A stretch of 64,000 bases of DNA from Pycnococcus provasolii (Eukaryota > Chlorophyta > Pseudoscourfieldiophyceae > Pseudoscourfieldiales): assembly GCA_049487715.1 (NCBI GenBank), contig CP150555.1, positions 310,001 through 374,000 of the forward strand, written 5' to 3'. Within the stretch, counting starts at the first letter, position 1. Every line of letters starts with the position of its first letter. The position numbers were made by a program, and so were the translations under genes. The notes under the pieces are model-generated. The model ran no database searches. It saw only the letters and a list, made by a program, of their open reading frames with translations, and was not told where the DNA came from. Positions 55,500 to 64,000 of this stretch are shown piece by piece.

Positions 55500-56241
55500 C
55501 TTGTTGTGGTGTTTCCAGTAGTCCAGTGGCAAGTCCGACTTCCTGGGGACCCGCCACCTCTGTCCCAACGCGTTGGTTGTCCGAGTGTGAAGACACTAGG
55601 GGTTTGACACTTGTAAGGGTACCCCGGGGATCTCATCCCTGGAACCCCTGATACGCTTTGACGAACGAGTTCAGAGATGACATCGAAGACGAGTTCGGTC
55701 CTCACAACATGGAAGCTTGTGGACGCACTGACGGGAAAAATGTGCGCAAGGGGCTCAAATACCGCCATCCTGACAAGCCATTCCAAGAGTATAATGGCGT
55801 AAAGCATGACAACATTCTGCTACATCCACCATACTCTGACGCTCAGTCACATCTCGACCACGCTCTCTCCTTACACGCATCAGACAAGACCATTGGCATC
55901 ACGGCAGTCGTTCCAAAATGGAAACGCATCAACACTGACGGATGGGAACTTGCATACACGATTCCAAAGAAAAACACACTGTTTGTTCATCCGAACGGAG
56001 CATCTGCAGGTGAAACCAACTGGCCGATGCAATGGCATGGCTGGCCGGCGAGGACCATCCTCCCGACATGCTTACCAAAGCCCTGCCTCCTCAACCGATC
56101 ATACACCTCCGTCGCGAGTTACGCGCGTGGGGTGGTGTGTGCAAGGTAGAAGACCTTAAGGTGAAGAGAGTGCTTAAGGTAAAAAGGTTTGTTACTAGAA
56201 TGAAAGTAAAAGGCAGAGGTAAGGAAAAGGGGAAGGCCTAG
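55500..56241 (+). pseudogene. Retrotransposon remnant
   Basis: Two frames. The first (55658-56149) has DNILLHPPYSDAQSHLDHAL and GITAVVPKWKRINTDGWELA, like C-terminal modules of algal retroelements. The second (56032-56241) has DMLTKALPPQPIIHLRREL, like the end of a Ty1/copia RNase H domain. It fills the gap between arms B' and A'. Confidence 0.55.
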
Positions 56242-56364
56242 GAGGCCTCTAAGAAGACTAGGGAGCAAAGCATGAGGAATCGTGCTTTGCAATATGAGCC
56301 ATTCAAAAGAGTGGAGTCCAAAGAGGAACGGTCGAATGGAGAATATCGACATGCATCTCGCTCA

Positions 56365-56462
56365 CCAACCAACACCAATCAAAACACCCACTCACCTCAC
56401 CATGCAAGAAGGGGGACAACCAAAACCCCAACGCCTTCCTGCACCCGCGGCCTCGTAACCCG
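56365..56462 (-). repeat. Interspersed repeat, copy 2
   Basis: Reverse-complement match of 5297-5392. Confidence 0.8.
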
Positions 56463-56489
56463 ACAAAAAGGAAAGAAAACCCAGAAAAA

Positions 56490-56507
56490 GGGTTAGGGTT
56501 AGGGTTA
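56490..56507 (+). repeat. Telomere-like repeat next to arm A'
   Basis: GGGTTAGGGTTAGGGTTA, ten bases from the edge of the inverted duplication. Confidence 0.92.
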
Positions 56508-56516
56508 ACCGTAACA

Positions 56517-56815
56517 GCAAGTACGGAAGTACGAGTGTGCGTCGATTGCGTGACGACGTGTACAAAATTCCAAAACTCTCATCCGTGAAGTGCAGCACCT
56601 ACTCGTCGACTCGACTTGCCACTCTTGTCGACGAGTGGAATGAGAATGGTGGGGATGGTGGGGTGCCATCCTCGACGATTTCGACGGCGACATCACGAAC
56701 AGGAGGTAACAAAAATTGGCAAAAAAAAAGAATAAGCGATGACTCCTGTCGGATTCGAACCGACGCTAAGGTTGTAATGATAACGTCAGTGCTTGTTTGC
56801 AGACTCAAAGACTGA
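56517..56815 (+). pseudogene. Truncated copy of the small basic protein
   Basis: The right-arm copy starts at RRLRDDVYKIPKLSSVKCST and lacks the N-terminal half of the protein at 52122-52622, which lies in unique sequence between arms A and B on the left. Confidence 0.8.
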
Positions 56816-57013
56816 GAATTGAACAGAAAAGGAAGGTACCTCTCACGAACACGCGCTCTCATAATGAGATTTCCTCGGAAAAGTTTCGAGGGTGGACCTG
56901 AAGCCTGGTTATTTTTAATTTTTGGGTAAGGAAAATGCCTTTGCAATCTCATGGAACAAGCGATTTTCGAACGATTTTCGTACGTGCGCCTTAGACCGCT
57001 CGGCCAAAGAGCC
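56740..57013 (-). tRNA. Second copy of the class II tRNA
   Basis: Same length (274 nt) and same visible parts as 51851-52124, in the right arm of the inverted duplication. The T-run here is nine bases. Confidence 0.6.
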
Positions 57014-57134
57014 GTGGATACCGCTTCGGCGTCGCGACACAGTATACAAATAGCGATGAAGTTCAATAAAACTCGACAAGAATTCGTTCGGGAACGACCA
57101 GACCAGCAGCACGACCACGGCATATTATGCCAAC

Positions 57135-58313
57135 ATGGCGCCGTCGTCACGAGCACAGCCTATGCACGAGCGCCGCCACGAGCTCGCTCAACTTGTAGCG
57201 CAGGACCTCTCGTCAAGCTCCTCCTCCTCATCCTTAAGCTCGCTCCTGCTCGCCGCTTACTCCTCCGCCGCCGCCGCATCAGACGCATCAGACGCCACAT
57301 CAGCCTCATGGGCGCTCTACACATCCTCCTCCTCCGAATCTTCTGTTGACTCCGTCCAGTCCGCATTCATACTCGCGTCACTACAGCTCGCCTCTCTGCT
57401 ACCGCCGTCAGAAGCTCTGCAAGCCATGCGCCACCTGGACATGGCGCTCATGCTCAACGCACCGTACGAGCTTCTTGAGGACATCCTGCACAAAGTCGAG
57501 CCTCTCGCACAAGCATTACACAAAAGCTCGCTTGCGCCGTGTCCACCGTGGTTTCAAGCAACCACGTCGTCGACGACATCATCATCCTATCCACCTCTCC
57601 TCACACCATCAGCACCACCACCACAAGCAAGTTTCAAAAAAGAATACTACAATCCAGGCAAACCTCTTCTGCTACCAAAACATGCCCTCGACTGGCCCGC
57701 CGTGCAGGGATGGAGCAACCTTGCGTACCTCGACGCCGCGCTCGGACACCGCACCGTTCCTCTGGAAATGGGAACGTTCCCCGCCACCTTCCGCGAGGAG
57801 ACGCTTCGCTTTGGCGAATTTGCCAGAAATCACCTCGCCGTCGAGCAGAGCAGCTCATCGCCAGCGTACCTCGCGCAGCACGCGCTGCTCGAGCAGGTGC
57901 CCGCGCTCGCCGACGACGTGGGCACGCCGCCTTACGTCGACGAGCTCTCGAGCGAAGAGACTCGGGTGCTGTGCTGGATTGGCACCGCGCACACCGTCAC
58001 GCCGCTGCACTACGACTCGTACGATACCATGTTTGTGCAGGTTGTGGGCACGAAGCGCTTCACGCTCTTCGACAAGACGGAGACGCCGCGCCTGTACCGC
58101 ACGCGTCGCGAATCCACTCGCGCAAACGCATCAACCACCAACTTCAGCGCGGTGGACGTGGATGCGCCGGACCTCGACAAGTATCCGCTATTTGCAGAGG
58201 CGAGCGGCGTCACCGTGACGCTCGAGCCCGGCGATGTGCTGTACATCCCGTCGAACGTGTGGCACCACGTGCGCGCGCTGACGCCATCCGCGAGCATATC
58301 GTTCGCGTTCTAA
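57135..58313 (+). CDS. JmjC (KDM8/cupin-8-like) oxygenase
   Basis: 392 residues, intact. Fe(II)/2-oxoglutarate oxygenase of the JMJD5/KDM8 type. The N-terminal half is helical (LQLASLLPPSEALQAMRHLD). The jelly roll runs from KPLLLPKHALDWPAVQGWSN to the end: HYD (in TPLHYDSYDTM) gives the first His and Asp ligands, FVQVVGTKRFTLFD the lysine-bearing strand, and GDVLYIPSNVWHHV the distal His. Substrate is either a histone or a protein arginine or lysine, inferred only from family. Its first 155 bp are duplicated in inverted form at 51575-51729. TGTAA starts 4 bp after the stop. Confidence 0.88.
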   Translation: MAPSSRAQPMHERRHELAQLVAQDLSSSSSSSSLSSLLLAAYSSAAAASDASDATSASWALYTSSSSESSVDSVQSAFILASLQLASLLPPSEALQAMRHLDMALMLNAPYELLEDILHKVEPLAQALHKSSLAPCPPWFQATTSSTTSSSYPPLLTPSAPPPQASFKKEYYNPGKPLLLPKHALDWPAVQGWSNLAYLDAALGHRTVPLEMGTFPATFREETLRFGEFARNHLAVEQSSSSPAYLAQHALLEQVPALADDVGTPPYVDELSSEETRVLCWIGTAHTVTPLHYDSYDTMFVQVVGTKRFTLFDKTETPRLYRTRRESTRANASTTNFSAVDVDAPDLDKYPLFAEASGVTVTLEPGDVLYIPSNVWHHVRALTPSASISFAF

Positions 58314-58835
58314 GTGTGTAACAATAAGTAAGAAAATTTTTGAACGTCTTGGACCTCGCGGCGTCACCGTGAAAACGCTCAGCTGATCAGTCCAACACAA
58401 TAGCAGCCTGGTAAACCTTTATGTAAAGTTCACCGGTGTATTCCACCGCAGGGGCCGGATCGGATGTTCGTGGAGATACTTAACCTTAGGTGCTGGTACT
58501 TTAGGTGGTCAAGAATACAGTAGTATGAGGCTCTTGCATGCGTGATGAGAGCAAGAGAGCAGGCTGTGGCATGGGTGGTATTTTACAGTGGGAAGTACCA
58601 CGGTAAAGCTTTATTCTTGAAGTTTCAGAAAAGCGAAGCTGCACGAGAGCAGAAGAGCTCGCTTTCATCAGTTAGTTTCCGAAGAAGAGCGTTCGGCCTC
58701 TTCCCTTGGCTCCATCCTCATCATCGAACTTGCCCATTCTCACATTCTCGCATCATTCGCATTCTCCTCATTCTTCTTGTACAGCAAGTGAAGTGAAGTG
58801 AAGTGAAGTGAGCTTACATACAGTTTGTAGAGTTT
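58314..58835. other. Intergenic
   Basis: No gene supported. Ends with a GTGAA pentanucleotide array at 58787-58811 (AAGTGAAGTGAAGTGAAGTG). Confidence 0.5.
58787..58811 (+). repeat. GTGAA pentanucleotide array
   Basis: Five GTGAA units before the vWA-Hint gene. Confidence 0.9.
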
Positions 58836-60892
58836 TTGTCGTCGTTTGCTTACATACATAAATACACTCGTAAAGTTACTGCAACAACAACAACATTGAT
58901 AATGACGATGATGGCCACCTCCTCAACATCATCCTCATCATGTTCCCCATCATGTATCATCACGTACACGCCTTCTTCTTCGCACACGCTCGTCTCCGTC
59001 ACACCATCCACATCTCCATCATCTACCACCACCCCAGTTCATCTCCCAGTTGACCTCGTGCTCGCTCTCGACACGTCAGGGTCCATGTCGCGACCCTCGA
59101 ACGAACGAGCGGAGGGCATTGCCGCTCTCTACAGCCGCCTCGACCTCGTCAAGCACGTCGCGCGCATCGCGTCCGCCGCACTGCGCGAAAACGACCGACT
59201 CGCCATCGTCGAGTTCAACTGCGACGTGCGCATCATTCACACGCTCGACGCCCCCTTGAGCAGCATCGACGACACGCTCAACACGCTCCAACCTGAGGGT
59301 GCGACGAACATGTGGAACGGACTGCACACGTCGCTCGAACACCTTAAGGCTTGCGGCCGCCAAGACGCGCTCAAGTCCGTCTTCCTGCTCACGGACGGCG
59401 TGCCGATGCCGGCTCGCAGAGAGGGGGAGGAAAACCTCACCAAGCAGTGGTTCGACGAAAATGGCGCGTCGAACGTCACGCTGCACACGTTCGGGTTCGG
59501 GTACGACCTCAACTCCAACCTTCTCGTGCAGATGGCGCGCAACGGCCACGGCTCGTACAACTTCATTCCCGACCACTCGATGCTTGCCACCGTCATCAAC
59601 AGCGCACTCGCGAACGTGGGAACGACCGTGCTCGACCACGCCGACGTGCCTCTGCCAGACACCGCCGCCGCGGCTGCAGCTGATGTTAACGCGTCGCTCC
59701 TCCTAGGCGGACCGCACAACGTCCTTCAACGTCCTCTTCAACGTCCTCTTCAACGTCCTCATTCTTCCTTCGTTCGCATTCACAGCCTCCGTGCGGGACA
59801 GACGAGGCACCTGCTGCTTCGCGGCGAGCACGCCATTCCCGGCGCGACTCGCGTCGACGATCCCTCACAACTCAAGCACCAGGTGGCGCGCTGCGCGTTC
59901 ATCGCGGGCGTCAACAAGGCGTACACGCTTGCGCGCATCGACCTCGACGACGCCAGGAAGGTGCTGCGCGACGAGGTGGTGCCCAACCTCGTCGGCAATG
60001 ATCCATCTTCGTCGCCTCTCGCCGCCGACCTGTACGGCCAGGTGAGCGAGGCGATTGGAACGCGAGAGGCGTTCGAGCGATGGGGCTTGCACTACCTGCC
60101 AAGCCTCGTCGGAGCGCACTTCGACGAGCGCGTCAACAACTTCAAGGATGCCGGCGTCGCGGCGTACACGACGCCGGCGTACGAGGAGGCGATCGGACGC
60201 CTCGACGCCGCTTTCGACCTCCTGGCGCCTCCCCCGCCAACCATCGTGGAGCGGCAATCGGCGGGAACGTCTGGACCACCATGGGAGTTCCGGTGGTGGT
60301 TGGCGGCGCGGCGTTCCGCAACGCCTTCTACAACCAGTCGGGCGGGTGCCTGACGGCGCAGACGATCGTCGCGATGGCGGATGGGACGCAAAGGCGCGTG
60401 GACGCTCTGCGAAAGGGCGACGTCGTGCAAACGCCTGAAGGTGGCGGCGCGGTGCATTGCATCGCCGCGTGCGAGTGCGCCGACGACGAGGTGGAAATCG
60501 TTGCCCTCGAGCCGGATATTGAGCTGACGCCGTGGCATCCCGTTCGCTCGAAAGGTGGTGCCGGTTCGTGGGAGTTTCCCGCCAAGCTCGGCGAGACGAT
60601 CACGCGCACGCAAACGCCGGAAGTCTACAACCTCCTGCTGGAGCCGGGGCACACGGGCGTGCTGTGCGGATCGAAGGGCACGTACTATGCCATCACGCTC
60701 GCGCATGGTATCGAGGACGACGCGGTGGCGCAGCACGAGTTTTTCGGCACGCAGCGTGTCGTCGACGCGTACCGCGCACTTCCTGGATTTGAGCAGGGTC
60801 GTGTGGTCATCCATGCGGAATCCTTCGCACGTGATCCAGAAACGCTTCGCGTGATTGGCGTGGGTTCGCAGCACCAAGGTGCGGGTGCGTAG
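58836..60892 (+). CDS. vWA-Hint (Vint-like) protein with a frame break
   Basis: Two frames form one protein. The first (from 58836, or from 58902 MTMMATSS) has a vWA domain with a full MIDAS: LALDTSGSMSRPS, LQPEGATNMWNGL and VFLLTDGVPMP. It continues through a helical middle (YTLARIDLDDARKVLRDEVV). At about 60220-60265 the frame shifts, and the second frame gives GVPVVVGGAAFRNAF, then a Hint-type module: GGCLTAQTIVAMADGTQRRV (the Cys start), LTPWHPVRSK, YYAITLAHGIEDD. Vint domains of this sort sit behind vWA in ciliates and other protists and are related to self-splicing and autoprocessing modules. The shift may be a small intron or an error. Autoprocessing activity is inferred, not shown. 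Confidence 0.78.
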
Positions 60893-61102
60893 TAGTGGCG
60901 CGGGTTGGTTCAAAAAAATTAAAAAAAGGGTTTAAAAGCACGCTTAAACGTAAGAGGAGGAGGCTTCTATGTAGCACAAGGAATATATCAACATCATTGT
61001 TCATTTTTTTTCGTGTTTTTTTAAAAAAAGAGATCCCACGGATAAGTTACTGCTGTAGTGGGCAATTACACAAGAAAGCAGAGAAATAAAAAATTAGTTC
61101 AT

Positions 61103-62818
61103 TCATAGATTAACGCCCAAGCAGCTCGCCTGCCACTTCTCAAAGACGGAGCGGCTGAGAATCCCTTCGTCCACCAAGGCTTTCAACTTCAGGCTTTTGG
61201 ACTTGAAGTCGTCCAAAGACGTCGGTGGTTCAAAGCCTGGAATCGGCGACGTCATCTCAAACTTCACGTCGCCGCCCTTCGCCTTCGCCTCAGCCTTCAC
61301 CAAGGGTGGTTTCGGCTGCACGATCGTCTTCATCTTCAGCTTCGCGTCACCCTCATTCTCAGGCTTCGCCTTTGCGCCGGAGTGCGTGGATGCTACTGCT
61401 GATTTGCCAACGGGCGACGGACCACTTCCGCCGTTCTGCATTCCATGCGCCACCCGTGACGGCTGCACCCGTATCGCCGCCGATTTTGCTGCGGTGGCAT
61501 TGCCAGCCACCGAGGCAAGTCCCGCGAGCTTGTCCAAGGACGCGAGTGCGTTGGTCTCCTTCCTTCGCTTGGTTTTTGTAAAGCTTCGCTGCGGGAAGTG
61601 CTTCGCGGAGTGCATCTTGTTGTAGCACCTGCGGCACAGCTGGCGGCTGAGACACCACGCGATGTGCTTTTTGCTCTCCTCACCCTCCTTTAGGTAGATC
61701 ACCTGAGCACAGCTCGTGCACTCGCCCAATCGCGCCGGATGTTGCGGCAGCGAGATCTGCGCCGTTTTGTCGAGAATCTCCACGACATCGTCAAGCGGGT
61801 ACCGCACGCGCACCGTCCTGTAATTCTCCGGCGACTGCGGCTCTACCACCTCCTCCACCTCGGCGACGTACCACGCGCAACAAGCTGGATCCTTATCATT
61901 CCACCAGATGTCCACACACATGCCCACAGCCTTGCTCCCAAATCTGAGGACGAACTCGCTCGGGAACCACGGCCCGGTATCTGTCTCCTCGTTGTTCGCT
62001 GCTAGCTTGCTGATGGCTGGAGGTTTCGCGCTCGTACCAGCGTTTTCGTCACCGCCTCCTCCTCCCGATGCTGCTGCTGCTTCCGCTAGCGGCGACGGTG
62101 GTGGCGAGTCAGCCTGCGCCGCACGAGCGGGAGTCGGACTACTCGTATCGAGTCTTCCCGCCTTATATCTCACGCCGCACGCGTTGCAGAGCGACTTTGC
62201 GCCACCCGGCCCTTGGCGCCACTGCGGCGTGCTTGCGGTGTTGCAGTAAGCGCACCTTTTCTTATCTGGAACGATCGCTTGTACGTTGTTTGGCTTGGTC
62301 GTTGCGGTGGGCGTGGGCACCCACACCGACGCGAGATGCTCTCCCGCCTTCGCGCTCTGCTCCTCGCGCCACTCGAGATAGTGCGTCTTGCACAGCGGCG
62401 GAACGTTTGGTAGGTTGAGGATAGCACCGGGGTCGCGTTTCACATCTTTCGTGGTTCCACACCGATGGCACTTAAGAGCACCATTGCGTTCGTCAAGGCC
62501 AACATGGACGGCATCATCTTCATCGAGATCATCACCATCATCATCTTCGCCATCCGCTACTTTTAAGGTGTCAGAGTGCGGGCGCTTCAAGCTCTTTAAG
62601 CCGAGAGGCAGGAAAGATGCCGCCGCTGCTGCTGCTCCTGCTGCAGCTGCTGCCGCGACTGCTATGTGCTCCTCCTCCTCATCATCCAAGTCCAAGTCCA
62701 TCTGCTGCATCTGCAAATTCTGCTGTGTTGTTGTGAAAGGACCACCACCCAACGCACGAGGGGCGACTCCGAAGGCTCCTCCTCCTCCTCCTCCTCCTCC
62801 TCCGTTATTCGACGCCAT
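61103..62818 (-). CDS. Plant-type GATA zinc-finger factor with Tudor-like domain
   Basis: 571 residues. The GATA finger is CAYCNTASTPQWRQGPGGAK then LCNACG: spacing Cys-X2-Cys-X18-Cys-X2-Cys, with QWR and LCNACGVRYK, typical of plant and algal GATA factors. A second zinc module lies upstream (CHRCGTTKDVKRD to PPLCKTHYLEWR). Residues about 290-370 resemble a Tudor/Agenet fold: GMCVDIWWNDKDPACCAWYV, VRVRYPLDDVVEIL. A further Cys/His motif (CTSCAQVIYL, CRRCYNKMH) follows. DNA-binding regulator, perhaps reading chromatin; both are inferred from domains. A telomere-like repeat lies about 125 bp upstream. Confidence 0.88.
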   Translation of the reverse strand: MASNNGGGGGGGGGAFGVAPRALGGGPFTTTQQNLQMQQMDLDLDDEEEEHIAVAAAAAAGAAAAAASFLPLGLKSLKRPHSDTLKVADGEDDDGDDLDEDDAVHVGLDERNGALKCHRCGTTKDVKRDPGAILNLPNVPPLCKTHYLEWREEQSAKAGEHLASVWVPTPTATTKPNNVQAIVPDKKRCAYCNTASTPQWRQGPGGAKSLCNACGVRYKAGRLDTSSPTPARAAQADSPPPSPLAEAAAASGGGGGDENAGTSAKPPAISKLAANNEETDTGPWFPSEFVLRFGSKAVGMCVDIWWNDKDPACCAWYVAEVEEVVEPQSPENYRTVRVRYPLDDVVEILDKTAQISLPQHPARLGECTSCAQVIYLKEGEESKKHIAWCLSRQLCRRCYNKMHSAKHFPQRSFTKTKRRKETNALASLDKLAGLASVAGNATAAKSAAIRVQPSRVAHGMQNGGSGPSPVGKSAVASTHSGAKAKPENEGDAKLKMKTIVQPKPPLVKAEAKAKGGDVKFEMTSPIPGFEPPTSLDDFKSKSLKLKALVDEGILSRSVFEKWQASCLGVNL

Positions 62819-62941
62819 GTGCTTGCCGCTCCCTTAATTGCCGGGAGCCCTCGCGAGATTATTATGGATGGGCCCAATGATTTTCGTTTTTTATTTTTTG
62901 GTCCTCCGAAATCACCCGCCCCCCGGGAAAACAACGAGGGG

Positions 62942-62967
62942 TCCCCGGTCAGGGTTAGGGTTAGGGT
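62942..62967 (+). repeat. Telomere-like repeat near GATA gene
   Basis: GGGGTCCCCGGTCAGGGTTA then GGGTTAGGG, about 125 bp upstream of the GATA start at 62818. Confidence 0.85.
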
Positions 62968-62988
62968 TCGCTTCGGCCCCTCGCGAAC

Positions 62989-63570
62989 TTACTTCCCGCA
63001 GTGGCGCATGAAGTACTTCTCGTAGCCTCCTGCGACGCGGTTCGTGAGGGTGAGGAACGACGTGTCGCAGGCGGCTTCGTCGACCGGCACGAGGGCCAAC
63101 GCAAATTCCGCGCTGTTCGCCTCCTCCTCCGTGCGAGCACTGCCGACGAACTCCATGACGACCGCGCACTCAAACGCCTGCAAGACGTGCATGAGGCACC
63201 CGCCAAGAAAAACCAGGAGACCCGCCAAAAAACTCTTCTTTTTGGTTCATCCCTTTGGGCTCGCCCCTCTCTCTCTCCTCCCCATATAAAAAAAAAAAAA
63301 AATTTATTATTTTTTAAAAAAAACTCATTCTCCCCCCATTGAGCGTCTCGAACGTGTCGAGGTGCTTGACGAGACGCGTCTCTGGGTGCCTCGTTTGGCC
63401 GGCGTACGCTGCAAGTTCGGGGCGGAAGCTCGGGTCGCACGAGAACCTCGAGCACCTGCGGTGCGCGGTACACCGCCGTCTCCTGAGAAACGACCTCGCG
63501 CGTTGATCCCGCTCAAGCCGTCAAGCGGGCCGAGTGGTGCGCCGGCCACCACCTTGAGCACGTAGAGCAT
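62989..63570 (-). CDS. Possible small two-exon gene
   Basis: Minus-strand pieces look protein-like but do not form one frame. One is LLVFLGGCLMHVLQAFECAV then FVGSARTEEEANSAEFAL, ending at 62989. Upstream is a start near 63570 (MLYVLKVVAGAPLGPLDG), and in another frame RPELAAYAGQTRHPETRL and KHLDTFETLNGG. An A/T-run (63285-63320) interrupts them. I cannot place splice sites or name a family. Confidence 0.3.
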
Positions 63571-64000
63571 GATTCTCCCGCGCTCCTTGCGCGCACGGCA
63601 CCGCCGCAAGTTGCGAGCGAGCGGGCGAGCACCGTCCTCCCAAGCCTTGAAGACGCGTGCACCTCAACGTGCGCAAAATGTCATTTCGACAACGACAAAA
63701 AGCCCAGTTGACGGGAAGACCGGTGTCCCCAAATGGAAAAAACCTTCCCTCACAGCACAACACTACAACAAAGGATCCCGGAACGAGCTGGAACGAGCGG
63801 TCTTTCTTGACCCATTCTTTCACTGCACTTTGTGCTTTACCGCGTGGTCTCAGATTATGATTTGTGTGAAAATGAACTGAACTGAATTGTGTTACACATC
63901 ACTGATCACAATAAGGTAGTAATAATGGCACCACCAAATCCACCTCCAACAACAATTACCGCAGTGCGCTTCCTATTAGCATCGCTCACGACGCTGTCGG
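63571..64000. other. Window end, no gene supported
   Basis: No motif, repeat or clear frame found in this stretch. Confidence 0.4.

Larger units (their letters stand above)
56517..57289 (-). repeat. Inverted duplication, right arm A'
   Basis: Partner of 51575-52348. Here the arm joins the full JmjC gene, so this copy is probably the original and the left arm the derived one. Confidence 0.95.

Overview
This is nuclear DNA of a unicellular eukaryote, most likely an alga or related protist. The genes are GC-rich, mostly without introns, closely spaced and on both strands; the few GT-AG introns range from about 41 to 950 bp. Eukaryote-only genes include an exosome RRP40 subunit, a DHHC palmitoyltransferase, an MPDU1-like PQ-loop protein, a plant-type GATA factor, a JmjC protein, a cereblon-like CULT domain protein and a PIH/kintoun dynein assembly factor, which implies motile cilia. 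TGTAA lies just after several stop codons, as in green algae. Runs of TTAGGG occur between genes. I could not fix the lineage from this window.

Layout. 1-3 kb: the end of a phosphopantothenoylcysteine synthetase gene and a vWA-like protein. 3-7 kb: repeat-rich DNA with a decayed DDE-type transposon. 7-19 kb: a secreted alpha/beta hydrolase, an Smr protein, a small element with split direct repeats, a proline-iminopeptidase-like hydrolase, a DHHC transferase, an RCC1-type propeller, a coiled-coil protein and a PrpF isomerase. 19-36 kb: a four-exon membrane receptor-like gene, RRP40, a kintoun-like factor, a Nudix hydrolase divergent from MPDU1, a TauE/SafE transporter, a large FG-GAP membrane protein, a small secreted protein, a CULT protein and a mucin-stalked histidine phosphatase. 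37-49 kb: a ferric-reductase-like flavocytochrome, a myristoylation-motif C2 protein and a large NLR-like protein. 49-51.5 kb: a helical protein with five almost identical 39-residue repeats. 51.5-57.3 kb: a rearranged nested inverted duplication carrying two copies of a class II tRNA gene, a truncated JmjC copy, an oxidoreductase fragment and retroelement debris. 57-64 kb: the intact JmjC gene, a vWA-Hint gene and a GATA gene.

The most interesting locus is the NLR-like gene at 44417-48841. It has an acylation motif, a TIR-like domain, a NACHT-type NTPase and 14 nearly identical WD40 repeats that vary mainly at a few predicted surface positions. This is the architecture and variation pattern of fungal HET-E-type recognition receptors. 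Next come a set of telomere-like repeats placed just upstream of many genes, a small element with A1-B1-A2-B2 split direct repeats, and the tRNA-bearing inverted duplication with a templated junction. I see no operon-like pathway; the genes are mostly independent housekeeping and surface or signalling genes.
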